In this document: piece after piece, positions 41,001 to 51,517 of the stretch
Position numbering within the stretch: position 1 is the stretch's first letter
Layout: every line of letters begins with the position of its first letter
Assembly (NCBI GenBank): GCA_000497835.1
Contig: KI547167.1
Span: forward strand, 457,357 to 516,867
DNA length: 59,511 bases
Source: a gamma proteobacterium L18
Lineage (GTDB): Bacteria > Pseudomonadota > Gammaproteobacteria > Pseudomonadales > Pseudomonadaceae
Reading direction: 5' to 3'
Notes under the pieces: model-generated
The model's input: only the letters and a program-made list of their open reading frames with translations
The model's database searches: none
What the model was told of the DNA's origin: nothing
Program-made: the position numbers and the translations under genes

Positions 41001-41059
41001 GGGCAGATCTCCATGGGCGGGGTGCCAGAATCATAAACTATCTGAATTTTGCATTGCTG

Positions 41060-41164
41060 CTACCGGCCTCATCGCGAGCAAGCTTTGCTCCCACAGTGCT
41101 TAGCCATCCACCGTGGTTGGCTCGACACTGTGGGAGCAAAGCTTGCTCGCGATGAGGCCGGTAG
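41060..41164. repeat. REP pair with perfect 39-bp arms
   Basis: Left arm 41060-41098 begins CTACCGGCCTCATCGCGAGC; right arm 41126-41164 is its exact reverse complement. The spacer is 27 bases. It differs from the other REP classes in sequence (GAGCAAGCTTTGCTCCCACA) and lies between the divergent deacetylase-like and yaaA genes. Confidence 0.92.
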
Positions 41165-41275
41165 CTTCAACCGAATCCTTCAAAGACACACCGTCGATCC
41201 CGCTATCACCCCAATAGATGGAGTTCCCCGCCCCCAACCCCTAAAATCGCCGCCACGATAAATGGAGACGATTTC

Positions 41276-42055
41276 ATGCTGACGGTGATTTCCCCCGCCA
41301 AGACCCTGGATTACGAAACACCCCCGGTGACTGACCGCTTCACTCAACCCCAATACCTGGACCATAGCCAGGAACTGATTCAGATCCTGCGCCAACTGGC
41401 CCCCGCGCAAATCAGCGAGCTGATGCACCTGTCCGATAAGCTGGCCGGCCTCAACGCCGCGCGCTTCGGCAGTTGGAACCCGGCCTTCACCCCCGACAAC
41501 GCCAAGCAGGCGCTGCTGGCCTTCAAGGGCGACGTGTACACCGGCCTCGACGCCAACACCCTGGCCGAAGCAGACTTCACCTACGCCCAGGAGCACCTGC
41601 GCATGCTCTCCGGCCTCTACGGCCTGCTGCGCCCGCTGGACCTGATGCAACCTTACCGCCTGGAAATGGGCACCAAGCTGGCCAATGCCCGTGGCAAGGA
41701 CCTGTACGCCTTCTGGGGCACGCGCATCAGCGAATGGCTCAACGAGGCCCTTGAGGCCCAGGGCGACGACGTGCTGCTGAACCTGGCCTCCACCGAGTAC
41801 TTCTCGGCGGTCAAGCGCACGGCCCTCAAGGCGCGCATCATCGGCGTCGACTTCAAGGACCTGAAGAACGGCCAGCACAAGATCATCAGCTTCTACGCCA
41901 AGAAAGCCCGCGGCATGATGAGCCGTTTCGTGATCCAGGAGCGCATCAACGACCCGCAGGCGCTCAAGCAATTCGATGAACAGGGCTACTACTACAGCGC
42001 CGAACAATCGAAACCCGATCACCTGGTTTTCCTGCGCGACCACCCCGCCGACTGA
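41276..42055 (+). CDS. yaaA: YaaA/UPF0246 family protein (peroxide stress)
   Basis: The product is 259 residues and has the family start [16 protein letters not shown] and the [18 protein letters not shown] core. In E. coli YaaA lowers free iron and protects against hydrogen peroxide; newer work describes the family as DNA-binding. ATG at 41276 follows GGAGACG. It is the gene before the alginate regulatory region and is codirectional with it, but a strong hairpin follows its stop. Confidence 0.93.
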   Translation: MLTVISPAKTLDYETPPVTDRFTQPQYLDHSQELIQILRQLAPAQISELMHLSDKLAGLNAARFGSWNPAFTPDNAKQALLAFKGDVYTGLDANTLAEADFTYAQEHLRMLSGLYGLLRPLDLMQPYRLEMGTKLANARGKDLYAFWGTRISEWLNEALEAQGDDVLLNLASTEYFSAVKRTALKARIIGVDFKDLKNGQHKIISFYAKKARGMMSRFVIQERINDPQALKQFDEQGYYYSAEQSKPDHLVFLRDHPAD

Positions 42056-42065
42056 AGCGTCTTTT

Positions 42066-42098
42066 CGGTGCACTTTTTGTCCTACAAAACGTGCACCG
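42066..42098. terminator. hairpin after yaaA
   Basis: CGGTGCACTTTTTGT pairs with ACAAAACGTGCACCG around a three-base loop with one mismatch. No T-run follows, so terminator function is uncertain; it could equally be a regulator site at the edge of the algD control region. Confidence 0.55.
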
Positions 42099-42185
42099 CT
42101 ACCCTCACAAAAAAGTCCAGATTGCCACTACTCGCCATTTAATTGGCGTCAACAACCGGTCAAATTAGATGACTGGTACCCTCTA

Positions 42186-42212
42186 TTCAGCTTTTGTTCA
42201 GCCTGCGTTCAG
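42186..42212 (+). promoter_or_regulatory. three direct TTCAG repeats with 11-bp period
   Basis: TTCAG occurs at 42186, 42197 and 42208, exactly one helical turn apart. Such tandem half-sites are typical of OmpR/PhoB-type response regulators. They lie about 190 bp upstream of the AlgU-like promoter. The binding protein is unknown. Confidence 0.4.
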
Positions 42213-42379
42213 GAAATTTCGGTTTTTTTGACGACTTTTTTTTGAGTGCTGGCACAAAAATATGACACACCCTCAACCCCCCATGCCTAAAGGACAAAAC
42301 CGTACTGTGCTATCACTTTGAAAGCATTTGTAACCATGAATTTCTTGAAGAATTTTTCATCGGCACGTTTTCCCCTCAG

Positions 42380-42407
42380 GAACTAATCGCAAATCCCACT
42401 GCTCATA
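42380..42407 (+). promoter_or_regulatory. candidate AlgU (sigma-22) promoter of algD
   Basis: GAACTA (42380-42385) and TCATA (42403-42407) are spaced by 17 bases, near the sigma-22/sigma-E pattern GAACTT-N16/17-TCNNA. A start near 42413 would give a leader of about 480 bases before algD, in keeping with the long algD leader known in P. aeruginosa. One mismatch lies in each element. Confidence 0.45.
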
Positions 42408-42893
42408 CCACCCGTAACGATTCTCGAGCGCTATGTGAGAGATGACCTACAAGGGAATGGAATGGGTTTGAGCAGGAAGCTCGCAGAACTTTGATTACAC
42501 CGCCATGCGAATGAACCAAAGTTGATCTCAGGAGAGAACGCACCAAAAACAACCCTCACATTGGCCAAGCCAGAGCCCCGTTTACCGAGCTCCTGCAAAG
42601 CGTCTTAGTGCTTGATTTCATTGGCATAAAGCCAAGATAGCCGTCAGCACTGCAAGCTGGGAAGTCGTCTTTGTAATACAGGCTGGCTACACATTAGGGC
42701 AACAGCCCACGACACGGCCAAGTGCTGCGCTACTTGGGTGCATTCTAACGCACTCACTTTTAAATATATGCCTGCAAGCGGGAGCATGACATTCAATTGT
42801 CACACTTCCGAGTGCGCGAATACTGCTGGTTAATTAAACCCGGTCTGGCTCTTACTTGTTTGAGTCGGCGCGATAACACATGAGGTGAATGCG

Positions 42894-44210
42894 ATGCGTA
42901 TCAGCATCTTCGGTTTGGGTTATGTCGGTGCAGTGTGTGCCGGTTGCCTGTCTGCACGCGGTCACGACGTGGTTGGCGTGGATATTTCCAAGGCCAAGAT
43001 TGACCTTATCAACAACGGTAAATCGCCTATTGTCGAACCGGGTCTGGAAGAGCTGTTGGCACAGGGGATTCAAAGCGGCCGCCTGCGTGGCACCACCGAC
43101 TTCTCCGAAGCCATTCGTGACACGGATCTGTCGATGCTTTGCGTCGGTACCCCGAGCAAGAAGAACGGCGATCTGGAGCTCAACTACATCGAGTCGGTAT
43201 GCCGTGAAATCGGTTTCGTACTGCGCGACAAGACCACTCGTCACACCATCGTGGTGCGCAGCACCGTGCTGCCGGGCACCGTCAAGAACGTGGTGATCCC
43301 GATCCTGGAAGACTGCTCGGGCAAGAAAGCCGGCGTCGACTTCGGCGTGGCCGTGAACCCCGAGTTCCTGCGTGAATCCACCGCCATCAAGGACTACGAC
43401 CACCCACCGATGACCGTCATCGGCGAGTTCGACGCCGCCTCCGGTGACGCCCTGCAATCGCTGTACGAAGAGCTCGACGCACCGATCATCCGCAAGGACA
43501 TCGAAGTGGCCGAGATGATCAAGTACACCTGCAACGTGTGGCACGCCACCAAGGTCACCTTCGCCAACGAAATCGGCAACATCGCCAAGGCCGTGGGTGT
43601 GGACGGTCGCGAAGTGATGGACGTGGTCTGCCAGGACAAGGCCCTGAACCTGTCGCAGTACTACATGCGCCCAGGCTTCGCCTTTGGCGGCTCCTGCCTG
43701 CCCAAGGACGTTCGCGCCCTGACCTACCGCGCCAGCTCCCTGGACGTGGATGCGCCGCTGCTCAACTCGCTGATGCGCAGCAACGTGTCCCAGGTGCAGA
43801 ACGCCTTCGACATCATCTCCAGCCACGACAAGCGCAAGGTCGCCCTGCTGGGCCTGAGCTTCAAGGCCGGTACCGATGACCTGCGTGAAAGCCCGCTGGT
43901 AGAGCTGGCCGAGATGCTGATCGGCAAGGGCTTCGACCTGAAGATCTACGACAGCAACGTCGAATACGCCCGTGTCCATGGCGCCAACAAGGACTACATC
44001 GAATCGAAGATCCCGCACGTGTCCTCGCTGCTGGACTCGGACTTCGACGGCGTGATCAACCACTCCGACGTAATCATCCTGGGCAACCGCGACGAGAAAT
44101 TCCGTTCGCTGGTGCAATCGGTGCCACAAGGCAAGCAGGTCATCGACCTGGTGGGCTTCATGCCCAACACCACCTGCCCGGAAGCCCGCACTGAAGGCAT
44201 CTGCTGGTAA
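42894..44210 (+). CDS. algD: GDP-mannose 6-dehydrogenase
   Basis: AlgD oxidises GDP-mannose twice to GDP-mannuronic acid, the committed step of alginate synthesis. The product is 438 residues. The NAD-binding loop is GLGYVGAVCAG near residue 7, and the catalytic cysteine is Cys268 in GSCLPKDVRAL, the same number as in P. aeruginosa. The ATG at 42894 lies after AGGTGA and gives the family start MRISIFG. It is the first gene of a complete alginate operon and the main point of its transcriptional control. Confidence 0.98.
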   Translation: MRISIFGLGYVGAVCAGCLSARGHDVVGVDISKAKIDLINNGKSPIVEPGLEELLAQGIQSGRLRGTTDFSEAIRDTDLSMLCVGTPSKKNGDLELNYIESVCREIGFVLRDKTTRHTIVVRSTVLPGTVKNVVIPILEDCSGKKAGVDFGVAVNPEFLRESTAIKDYDHPPMTVIGEFDAASGDALQSLYEELDAPIIRKDIEVAEMIKYTCNVWHATKVTFANEIGNIAKAVGVDGREVMDVVCQDKALNLSQYYMRPGFAFGGSCLPKDVRALTYRASSLDVDAPLLNSLMRSNVSQVQNAFDIISSHDKRKVALLGLSFKAGTDDLRESPLVELAEMLIGKGFDLKIYDSNVEYARVHGANKDYIESKIPHVSSLLDSDFDGVINHSDVIILGNRDEKFRSLVQSVPQGKQVIDLVGFMPNTTCPEARTEGICW

Positions 44211-44218
44211 GGCCCAAG

Positions 44219-44242
44219 GGCCTGCCGGGCAACCGGCGGGCC
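44219..44242 (+). terminator. algD-alg8 intercistronic hairpin
   Basis: GGCCTGCCGG and CCGGCGGGCC form a ten-base stem (one wobble pair) around GCAA. No T-run follows. It may allow partial termination or processing, giving more algD than downstream product. Confidence 0.6.
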
Positions 44243-44288
44243 CGCTCCCCTTCCCCGCAATGACCGACAATCGATACGGACGCAGATC

Positions 44289-45770
44289 ATGCACAGGCTA
44301 AAACACGGTCTACTCCAGGCCGCCGGATGGTTGTTCTATCTGACATTGCTGATGGCACTCGCCCTGGCGTTGCCGACGACTCTTTTCGACTCGCAGTCGA
44401 AAGACTTTATTTTCCTGATTGGCGCCGTGGGTATCTGGCGCTATTCGATGGGCGCCACGCACTTTGTGCGCGGCATGCTGTTCCTGTACGTGGTGTACCC
44501 GCACCTGCGCCGCAAGGTACGCAAGCTGGGCGCCGCAGCAGATCCCAGCCATGTGTTCCTGATGGTCACCAGCTTTCGCATCGACGCGCTGACCACTGCC
44601 CAGGTGTACAGCTCGGTGATCCGCGAGGCCATCAACTGCGGCTACCCCACCACCGTGGTGTGCTCGCTGGTGGAGATGTCCGACGAACTGCTGGTCAAGG
44701 CGCTGTGGGCCAAGATGGCTCCCCCTGACCGCGTGTCCCTGGACTTCGTGCGCATCGCCGGTACCGGCAAACGCGACGGCCTGGCCTTCGGCTTCCGCGC
44801 CATCTCCCGCCACCTGCCGGACGACAACGCAGTGGTTGCAGTGATCGATGGCGACACCGTGCTGGCCGATGGCTGCGTACGCAAGACCGTGCCGTGGTTC
44901 AAGCTCTACGACAACGTGGGCGGCCTGACCACCAACGAGTTCTGCGAAGTGCGCGGCGGCTACATCATGAGCGAGTGGCACAAACTGCGCTTCGCCCAGC
45001 GTCACATCAACATGTGCTCCATGGCCCTGTCCAAGCGCGTGCTGACCATGACCGGGCGCATGTCGGTGTTCCGCGCCACTGTGGTCACCAACCCCGAATT
45101 CATCGCCGACGTGGAAAGCGATTCGCTGGAACATTGGCGTCTGGGCCGCTTCAAGTTCCTGACCGGCGACGACAAGTCCAGCTGGTTCAGCCTGATGCGC
45201 CTGGGTTACGACACCTTCTACGTACCGGATGCTGCGATCAACACCGTGGAGCACCCGCCCGAGAAGAGCTTCCTGAAGGCCAGCCGCAAACTGATGTACC
45301 GCTGGTACGGCAACAACCTGCGCCAGAACTCCCGTGCGCTGGGCCTGGGCGTACGCCGCCTGGGTGTGTTCACCAGCATCGTGCTGTTCGACCAGCGTGT
45401 GTCCATGTGGACCAGCCTGCTGGGCCTGACCGCCGCCATCATCGCCAGTCTGAAGTTCGACATAGCGTATTTGCTGGGTTACCTGCTGTGGATCGGCATC
45501 ACCCGATTGATCCTGACCATCATGCTGATGTGTTCGGGGCACTCCGTCGGGCCCGCTTATCCGGTGATCCTGTATTACAACCAGATCGTCGGTGCACTGA
45601 TGAAGATCTACGTCTTCTTCCGCCTCGACAAGCAGTCCTGGACTCGCCAGCCCACCGTGCTCAAACGCGATCTCGCCAGCTTTCAACAATGGTTCAACAC
45701 CTGGTCTTCCCGGACCATGACGTTCTCGGCCGCCAGCATCTTCGTGGCTGTGCTGTTCGTGATCGTGTGA
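44289..45770 (+). CDS. alg8: alginate polymerase, glycosyltransferase family 2
   Basis: Alg8 is the inner-membrane polymerase that joins mannuronate units from GDP-mannuronic acid and passes the chain to the periplasm. The product is 493 residues. Membrane helices lie at about 12-30 and 38-58 and at the C-terminus. The cytoplasmic GT-A domain has VIDGDT near 180, LTGDDKS near 298 and the acceptor-site [11 protein letters not shown] motif. It is active only with the c-di-GMP receptor Alg44 encoded next. Confidence 0.97.
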   Translation: MHRLKHGLLQAAGWLFYLTLLMALALALPTTLFDSQSKDFIFLIGAVGIWRYSMGATHFVRGMLFLYVVYPHLRRKVRKLGAAADPSHVFLMVTSFRIDALTTAQVYSSVIREAINCGYPTTVVCSLVEMSDELLVKALWAKMAPPDRVSLDFVRIAGTGKRDGLAFGFRAISRHLPDDNAVVAVIDGDTVLADGCVRKTVPWFKLYDNVGGLTTNEFCEVRGGYIMSEWHKLRFAQRHINMCSMALSKRVLTMTGRMSVFRATVVTNPEFIADVESDSLEHWRLGRFKFLTGDDKSSWFSLMRLGYDTFYVPDAAINTVEHPPEKSFLKASRKLMYRWYGNNLRQNSRALGLGVRRLGVFTSIVLFDQRVSMWTSLLGLTAAIIASLKFDIAYLLGYLLWIGITRLILTIMLMCSGHSVGPAYPVILYYNQIVGALMKIYVFFRLDKQSWTRQPTVLKRDLASFQQWFNTWSSRTMTFSAASIFVAVLFVIV

Positions 45771-45805
45771 GCCGGACACTAATGGATTAAGTAGGAATTA
45801 CCGCC

Positions 45806-46972
45806 ATGAATAACGCCGTGAACGTCAATGTTGTGCATGAGTCCGAAGCCCAGCGCCAACACGCCCGGGTCAAGCTGCCCGCCAAGCTGCGCTACCAGGG
45901 CCCCAACCGCGAGACCATCGAGGTACGCATCGACGACCTGTCGGCCGGTGGCCTGGCCTTCCACGCACCCAAGCCGCTGAAAGAAGGCGAAGTGCACCGC
46001 GGGCGCCTGATGTTCGTCATCGACACCCTGGGCCTGGGCATGGACATCGAGTTCCAGGTGCGCTCTTTCGACGATAGCACCGGCCGCGTCGGCTGCCAGT
46101 TCCAGAACCTGGAACAGCAGGACATCGCCACCATGCGTCACCTGATCACTTCGCACCTGAGCGGCGAGATCATCAGCGTCGGCGACGTGCTGGGCACCCT
46201 GCAGCGCGACAACTTCACCAAGGCGCGCAAGGACAAGAAAATCGCTGGCGGCCAGTCGGCCTTCGCCCGCCTCAAAGCCGTGACCTTCAGCGCCGGCGTG
46301 TTCGTGGTTGGCCTGGCCGCCTTCGGCTTCGTGCTGAAATCGGTGTACGGCCTGTACTTCGTCACCCACGCCCAGGCAGGCCTGGTATCGGCCCCGTCGA
46401 TGAACATCACCATGCCCCGCGACGGCACCGTGCAGAGCCTGGTGGGCGCTGACGGCGTGGCCCCCAAAGGCGCACCGCTGGCCAGTTTCAGCACCAGCAT
46501 GCTCGACGTACTGAAAGGCAACCTGGACCCGGACCAACTGCAACCGGAGAAGATCACCGAGCTGTTCGGCAAGCAGATGACCGGCACCCTGACCTCGCCG
46601 TGTGACTGCGTGGTCGGCCAGCAACTGGTCGCCGACGGCCAGTACGCCAGCAAGGGCGACGTGATCTTCACCCTGGTACCGCGCAACACCACCGCCAACG
46701 TCGAAGCGCGCTTCGCCTACCGCCAGTTCGGCGATATCACCCCAGGCACCCCGGTTAACTTCCAGGTGGCCGGTGAAGAAGGCGTGCGCCAAGGGAAGGT
46801 AGTCAACGCCACCAGCATCAACCCGCTGGACCTGTCCTCGGACCTGCGCGTGCAGATCCAACCCGACGAGCCACTCAACAGCAACCTCACCGGCCGCGCC
46901 GTGGACGTCAGCAGCGACCGTGGTCCGTCGCTGAACTGGCTGATGAACAAAGCCATGGCCGCTGGCCAGTAA
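45806..46972 (+). CDS. alg44: alginate co-polymerase Alg44, PilZ c-di-GMP receptor
   Basis: The product is 388 residues. The N-terminal PilZ domain keeps Arg17 and Arg21 (RxxxR) and Asp44/Ser46 (DxSxxG), which bind dimeric c-di-GMP in P. aeruginosa. One membrane helix (about 165-185) leads to a periplasmic HlyD-like domain that contacts the export complex. C-di-GMP binding switches Alg8 on, so alginate synthesis here should respond to c-di-GMP. It starts 35 bases after alg8. Confidence 0.97.
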   Translation: MNNAVNVNVVHESEAQRQHARVKLPAKLRYQGPNRETIEVRIDDLSAGGLAFHAPKPLKEGEVHRGRLMFVIDTLGLGMDIEFQVRSFDDSTGRVGCQFQNLEQQDIATMRHLITSHLSGEIISVGDVLGTLQRDNFTKARKDKKIAGGQSAFARLKAVTFSAGVFVVGLAAFGFVLKSVYGLYFVTHAQAGLVSAPSMNITMPRDGTVQSLVGADGVAPKGAPLASFSTSMLDVLKGNLDPDQLQPEKITELFGKQMTGTLTSPCDCVVGQQLVADGQYASKGDVIFTLVPRNTTANVEARFAYRQFGDITPGTPVNFQVAGEEGVRQGKVVNATSINPLDLSSDLRVQIQPDEPLNSNLTGRAVDVSSDRGPSLNWLMNKAMAAGQ

Positions 46973-46993
46973 GTGGGATCGAGGAGAACACCT

Positions 46994-48412
46994 GTGGCTA
47001 GCACTCTAAGAATATTGCCAGGATCGGCGCTGTTGGGCCTGGCCGTCGCGATCGGCCTGGCCGGTTGCGCGGGCCTGCCGGACCAGCGTCTGGCCAACGA
47101 AGCCTTGAAGCGTGGCGACACCGCGCTGGCCCAGCAAAACTATCAGCAGCTGGCAGACCTGGGCTACACCGAAGCCCAGGTCGGCCTGGCCGATATCCAG
47201 GTGGGCACCCGCGACCCCGAGCAACTGCGTCAGGCCGAGGCGACCTACCGCGCCGCGGCCGCCACCTCGCCACGGGCCCAGGCACGCCTGGGCCGGTTGC
47301 TGGCCCTCAAGCCGCACCCAACCGAGGCTGAACAACGCGAAGCCGAAGGTTTGCTGAAGAAAGCCTTCGCCAACGGCGAGGGCAACACCCTGACGCCGCT
47401 GGCCATGCTCTACCTGCAATACCCCAACACCTTCCCGGGCGTGAACGCCCAGGCCAAGATCAACGAATGGCAGGCCGCCGGCTATGCCGAGGCGAACCTG
47501 GCGCAGGTGCTTGTCTACCGCATCCAGGGCACCTACGACCAGCACCTGGACGACGTGGAAAACCTGTGCCGCAAGGCGCTGAACGTGGCCGACGTGTGCT
47601 ACGTGGAACTGGCCACCGTGTACCAGAAGCGCCAGCAGACCGACCGTCAGCAAGCGCTGCTGGCCCAACTGCAGGCCGCCTACGCTCGCGGCGCCGTGCC
47701 GGCCATGCGCGTGGACGCTGTGGCCCGTGTACTGGGTGACGCCACCCTGGGCCAGACCGACGAGAAAACCGCCCAGGCCATGCTGGAAAAGATCGCCCCG
47801 GTGTACCCGGCTTCCTGGGTCAGCCTTGCGCAACTGCTCTACGACTTCCCCGAACTGGGCGACGTGGACAAGTTGATGGAGTACCTGGACAAGGGCCGCA
47901 ACGCCGACCAGCCGCGCGCCGAACTGCTGCTGGGCAAGATCTACTACGAAGGCAAGCTGGTGATCCCCGACGCGAAAAAGGCCGAGGAACACCTCAATGC
48001 CGCCGCTCCGACCCAGGTCAGCGCGCATTACTACCTGGGCCAGATCTACCGCCGTGGCTACCTGGGCAAACCCGAGCCGCAAAAGGCCGTGGACAACCTG
48101 CTGGTCGCCGCCCGCGGCGGCCAGGCCAGCGCCGATTTCGCCCTGGCCCAGCTGTACTCCGGCGGCCGGGGCACCCAGCCCAACCCGGTGTACGCCTACC
48201 TGTTCGTGCAACTGGCCAAGGCCCAGCCTGAACCGGCGCAACCGGTATTGGACCTGGCCACCCAACTGGAAACCACCTTGTCGCCTGAACAGCGTGCCCA
48301 GGCCCAGCAACTGCTCCAACAAGAGCAGCGTGCGCGCGGTGCCATGAACCAGAACAGCAGCATTGCCCTGCAGACGCTGGAAGAAGAAGACGGTGAGGAC
48401 AAATCGCTATGA
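46994..48412 (+). CDS. algK: alginate outer-membrane export lipoprotein
   Basis: The product is 472 residues. It starts at GTG after GAGGAGA and begins with a lipoprotein signal whose lipid-anchored cysteine is Cys25 (LAGC). The mature protein is built of Sel1/TPR-like helical repeats and connects the inner-membrane polymerase complex with the AlgE pore. The next gene overlaps its stop by four bases (ATGA). Confidence 0.96.
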   Translation: MASTLRILPGSALLGLAVAIGLAGCAGLPDQRLANEALKRGDTALAQQNYQQLADLGYTEAQVGLADIQVGTRDPEQLRQAEATYRAAAATSPRAQARLGRLLALKPHPTEAEQREAEGLLKKAFANGEGNTLTPLAMLYLQYPNTFPGVNAQAKINEWQAAGYAEANLAQVLVYRIQGTYDQHLDDVENLCRKALNVADVCYVELATVYQKRQQTDRQQALLAQLQAAYARGAVPAMRVDAVARVLGDATLGQTDEKTAQAMLEKIAPVYPASWVSLAQLLYDFPELGDVDKLMEYLDKGRNADQPRAELLLGKIYYEGKLVIPDAKKAEEHLNAAAPTQVSAHYYLGQIYRRGYLGKPEPQKAVDNLLVAARGGQASADFALAQLYSGGRGTQPNPVYAYLFVQLAKAQPEPAQPVLDLATQLETTLSPEQRAQAQQLLQQEQRARGAMNQNSSIALQTLEEEDGEDKSL

Positions 48413-49887
48413 AACTGAACCAATGGATGAAAGCCGGCATTGGCCTGGGTTTCGCCGCGCTATGGTCCTGCCCGACACTGGCGGCGCTGACCGCTGACCA
48501 AAACTTCGGCATCGAGATCAAAGGCACCCTGCAATCCGAAGACGACCGTGACCTGGGCACCCGCTCCGGCGGTGACGTCAACGGCCTGGGCCTGGACCTG
48601 CGCCCTTGGGCCTACGGCCAATGGGGTGACTGGAGTGCCTATGCGATGGGCCAGTTGGTGACCGCCACCGACACCATCCAGACCGATACCCTGCAGGAAT
48701 CCAACGTCACCAGCGACAGCACCGCCAGCGGTCGCGAGCAGAAGAAAACCTACCTGGCGATGCGCGAATTCTGGGTCGGCTACAGCGGCTTCACGCCTTA
48801 CCCCGGCGAGATCCTGAAGTTCGGCCGCCAGCGCCTGCGCAATGACGATGGGCAGTGGAAAGACACCAACATCGAAGCCCTGAACTGGGACTTCGACACC
48901 ACCCTGCTGCGTGCCCACGCCGGTGTGGCCGAGCGGTTCAGCGAGTACCGCACCGACCTCACCGAGCTGTCGGCCAGCGACAAGGACGTGCTGCACGCCT
49001 ACGGCGATGTGTCATACCAGTGGACCCCTGGCCAGTGGGTCGGCCTGCGCGCCCACCACACCCATGACAGCGGCAGCCTGCCGCACACCGGCGAAGCCAT
49101 CGACGATTCGGACAAGAGCAGCACCGGTGACCTGACCTGGTTGGGCCTTGAAGCCGACAGCGATGCCTACAACCACGACAATCTGAACAACATCAACTAT
49201 TGGGGCAGCCTGACCTTCATGTCCGGCAACCGCGACAGCATCGGCAGCAACGTGGTCAACGGCCAGACCGTGGCCGGCGACAAGACCAGCGGCCACGTCA
49301 ACGGCTGGGCCACCGACCTGGGCCTGCGCGTGCACCTGACACCCGAATGGCAAGTGGGCGGCGCCTACTCGCGCGCCAGCCGCGACTATGAACAGAACGG
49401 CCTGCAAAGCAACCGCTCGACCTGGACCGGCACCCGTGCCCGCGTCGCCCGCTTCGGCGAGGCTTATCAGGCCGAGATGGCCAACGTGCAAAGCGCCTCG
49501 CTGTTCGCCAGCTGGCAACTGCGCGACGAATACGACGCCAGCCTGATCTATCACAAGTTCTGGCGCGTGGACGGCAACCAGGGCATCGGCACCAGCACCC
49601 TGGACGCGGTCAACACCACTACCGACCCGGAAAACCCGACCGACATCACCTCCATCAGCTCGCTGCCGCTGGCTGACGGTGACAAGGATCTGGGCCAGGA
49701 GATGGACCTGGTGGTGTCCAAGTACTTCAAGCAGGGCCTGCTGCCAGCGGCACTGAGCCAGTCCATCGACGAACCGTCCGCCCTGGTGCGCCTGCGCGCC
49801 GGTGTGTTCAAGCCCGGCTCGGCGTATGGCAGTGAAGTGGACAGCTACATGCACCGCGCCTTTATCGACGTGATCTGGCGCTTCTGA
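48409..49887 (+). CDS. algE: alginate outer-membrane porin
   Basis: The product is 492 residues with a signal peptide (about 1-26, ending PTLAA). AlgE forms an 18-stranded beta-barrel through which alginate leaves the cell. The C-terminal strand ends in Phe (DVIWRF), the signal for BAM assembly. Alternating polar and aromatic residues along the mature sequence fit the barrel. Its start overlaps the end of algK by four bases. Confidence 0.97.
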   Translation: MKLNQWMKAGIGLGFAALWSCPTLAALTADQNFGIEIKGTLQSEDDRDLGTRSGGDVNGLGLDLRPWAYGQWGDWSAYAMGQLVTATDTIQTDTLQESNVTSDSTASGREQKKTYLAMREFWVGYSGFTPYPGEILKFGRQRLRNDDGQWKDTNIEALNWDFDTTLLRAHAGVAERFSEYRTDLTELSASDKDVLHAYGDVSYQWTPGQWVGLRAHHTHDSGSLPHTGEAIDDSDKSSTGDLTWLGLEADSDAYNHDNLNNINYWGSLTFMSGNRDSIGSNVVNGQTVAGDKTSGHVNGWATDLGLRVHLTPEWQVGGAYSRASRDYEQNGLQSNRSTWTGTRARVARFGEAYQAEMANVQSASLFASWQLRDEYDASLIYHKFWRVDGNQGIGTSTLDAVNTTTDPENPTDITSISSLPLADGDKDLGQEMDLVVSKYFKQGLLPAALSQSIDEPSALVRLRAGVFKPGSAYGSEVDSYMHRAFIDVIWRF

Positions 49888-49913
49888 TGCGACCGCGAAG
49901 GGAGTGCGATGAA

Positions 49914-51506
49914 ATGATGAATTCAGACCGATTGCCGTTTGCCAGGGCCGTGCTGGCCACTGCCCTGCTGCTGGCCAGCGGCCTGGCCCTGGCCAGTGCC
50001 CCCGCTGCGCACCCAGCTGCGGCGCCGGACAAGGACGAAGCCAAGACCCTGCAACAGGCCAAGACCTACACCGTCACCACCGCCCCGCCGGAGTCGCTGG
50101 AACTGGCCGCGCCCAAGCTGCCCGACCTGACCGGCTACACCGCCCAGGCCGTGGCCGCCAAGATCGACCGCCGCAAACACGGCAAGGTCGTGGTCAAGCG
50201 CATGCTGCAGGAAGACGTGCTCAAGGAATTCATCGGCGGCGACAACAAGATGGCCGAATGGGTGACCCGCCAGCACGGCATTCCCCAGGCCATCTTCGTC
50301 GAAGACGGCTACGTCAACCTGACCGAGCTGGTGCAGAAACTGCCCAAGCAATACATCCGCGAGACTGCACCGGGCGTGTACCTGGCGCGCTTGCCGATCG
50401 TGGTCGGGCACAACGGCATCTTCGAAGTGGACAAGCAGACCAAGGAATTGCGCCTGTCCCAGGAAGGCGGTTCGTTCATTGTCAACGATGGCAAGCTGTT
50501 CCTGCGTGACACCCGCGTGATCGGCTGGCGCGAGGCCGACAACGGCCCGTCCACCTTCCGCCAGCCCAAGGAGTTCCGCCCGTTCCTGCTGTCCTGGGGC
50601 GGCACCGAGACCTACATGGTCAACACCGTGATGGCCAGCATGGGCTACAACCAGTCCAAGTCCTACGGTGTGAGCATCTCGCAATACACGCCGAACATGA
50701 CTGCGCAGATGGGCCGTGGCCAGCCCACCGGCTGGATCATCGGCAGCACCTTCTCGGACATGTGGTACGGCTTCTACTGCTATGAAACCGCCGACTTCGT
50801 GGTCAAGAGCAACACCTACCACGACAACGTGATCTACGGCATCGACCCGCACGACCGTTCCCACGGCCTGATCATCGCCGACAACACCGTGTACGGCACC
50901 AAGAAGAAGCACGGCATCATCGTCTCGCGGGAGGTGAACGACAGCTTCATCATCAACAACCGCAGCTACGACAACCACCTCTCGGGCGTGGTCATCGACC
51001 GTAACAGCGTGGGCAACGTGGTGGCCTACAACAAGATCTACAAGAACCACACCGACGGCATCACCCTGTACGAAAGCGCCGACAACCTGCTGTGGGGCAA
51101 CATGCTGCTGGGCAACAAGCGCCACGGTATCCGTGTGCGCAACAGCACCAACATCCGCCTCTACGAAAACAAGGCGCTGGGTAACGGCCTGACCGGTGTG
51201 TACGGCCACATCAAGGATTTGAGCAACACCGACCGCAACATCAAGCTCGACCCCTTCGACGCCCAGGTCTCGCTGATCCTGGTGGGTGGCGAACTGGCCG
51301 GTAACGGTACCGGCCCGCTGTCCATCGACTCGCCACTGTCGGTGGAGATGTATCGCGTGTCGATGCTGGCCCCCACCAAATCCAGTGGCATCAGCTTCAC
51401 CGGCATCCTGGGCGACCGCCAGGCCGAAATCATGGACCTGATGGTTCGCCAACAAAAAGCCGTGCTGATCGACCCCGTCGAACGCCAGACCGAAATGCAG
51501 GACTGA
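49914..51506 (+). CDS. algG: poly(beta-D-mannuronate) C5-epimerase
   Basis: AlgG turns mannuronate residues of the polymer into guluronate in the periplasm. The product is 530 residues with a signal peptide (about 1-25). The right-handed beta-helix has the DPHD catalytic motif at 311-314. I place the start at 49914, nine bases after GGGAG; frames upstream are unsupported. AlgG also belongs to the export scaffold with AlgK and AlgX. Confidence 0.96.
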   Translation: MMNSDRLPFARAVLATALLLASGLALASAPAAHPAAAPDKDEAKTLQQAKTYTVTTAPPESLELAAPKLPDLTGYTAQAVAAKIDRRKHGKVVVKRMLQEDVLKEFIGGDNKMAEWVTRQHGIPQAIFVEDGYVNLTELVQKLPKQYIRETAPGVYLARLPIVVGHNGIFEVDKQTKELRLSQEGGSFIVNDGKLFLRDTRVIGWREADNGPSTFRQPKEFRPFLLSWGGTETYMVNTVMASMGYNQSKSYGVSISQYTPNMTAQMGRGQPTGWIIGSTFSDMWYGFYCYETADFVVKSNTYHDNVIYGIDPHDRSHGLIIADNTVYGTKKKHGIIVSREVNDSFIINNRSYDNHLSGVVIDRNSVGNVVAYNKIYKNHTDGITLYESADNLLWGNMLLGNKRHGIRVRNSTNIRLYENKALGNGLTGVYGHIKDLSNTDRNIKLDPFDAQVSLILVGGELAGNGTGPLSIDSPLSVEMYRVSMLAPTKSSGISFTGILGDRQAEIMDLMVRQQKAVLIDPVERQTEMQD

Positions 51507-51517
51507 GGATGAATTTC

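Larger units (their letters stand above)
42056..42893 (+). promoter_or_regulatory. 838-bp regulatory region upstream of algD
   Basis: No gene is seen here. The region is poorer in GC than its surroundings, as expected for the algD promoter with its long leader and far-upstream sites. It holds the hairpin at 42066-42098, three 11-bp-spaced direct repeats at 42186-42212, an AlgU-like promoter at 42380-42407, and an imperfect palindrome around TTCTTGAAGAA (about 42336-42360). I did not find a clean match to the AlgR site CCGTTCGTC. Confidence 0.6.

Noticed and set aside
42486..42513. GAACTT as the -35 of an AlgU promoter for algD
   Set aside because: No TC-starting -10 element lies 16-17 bases downstream; the site at 42380-42407 is the better though imperfect candidate.
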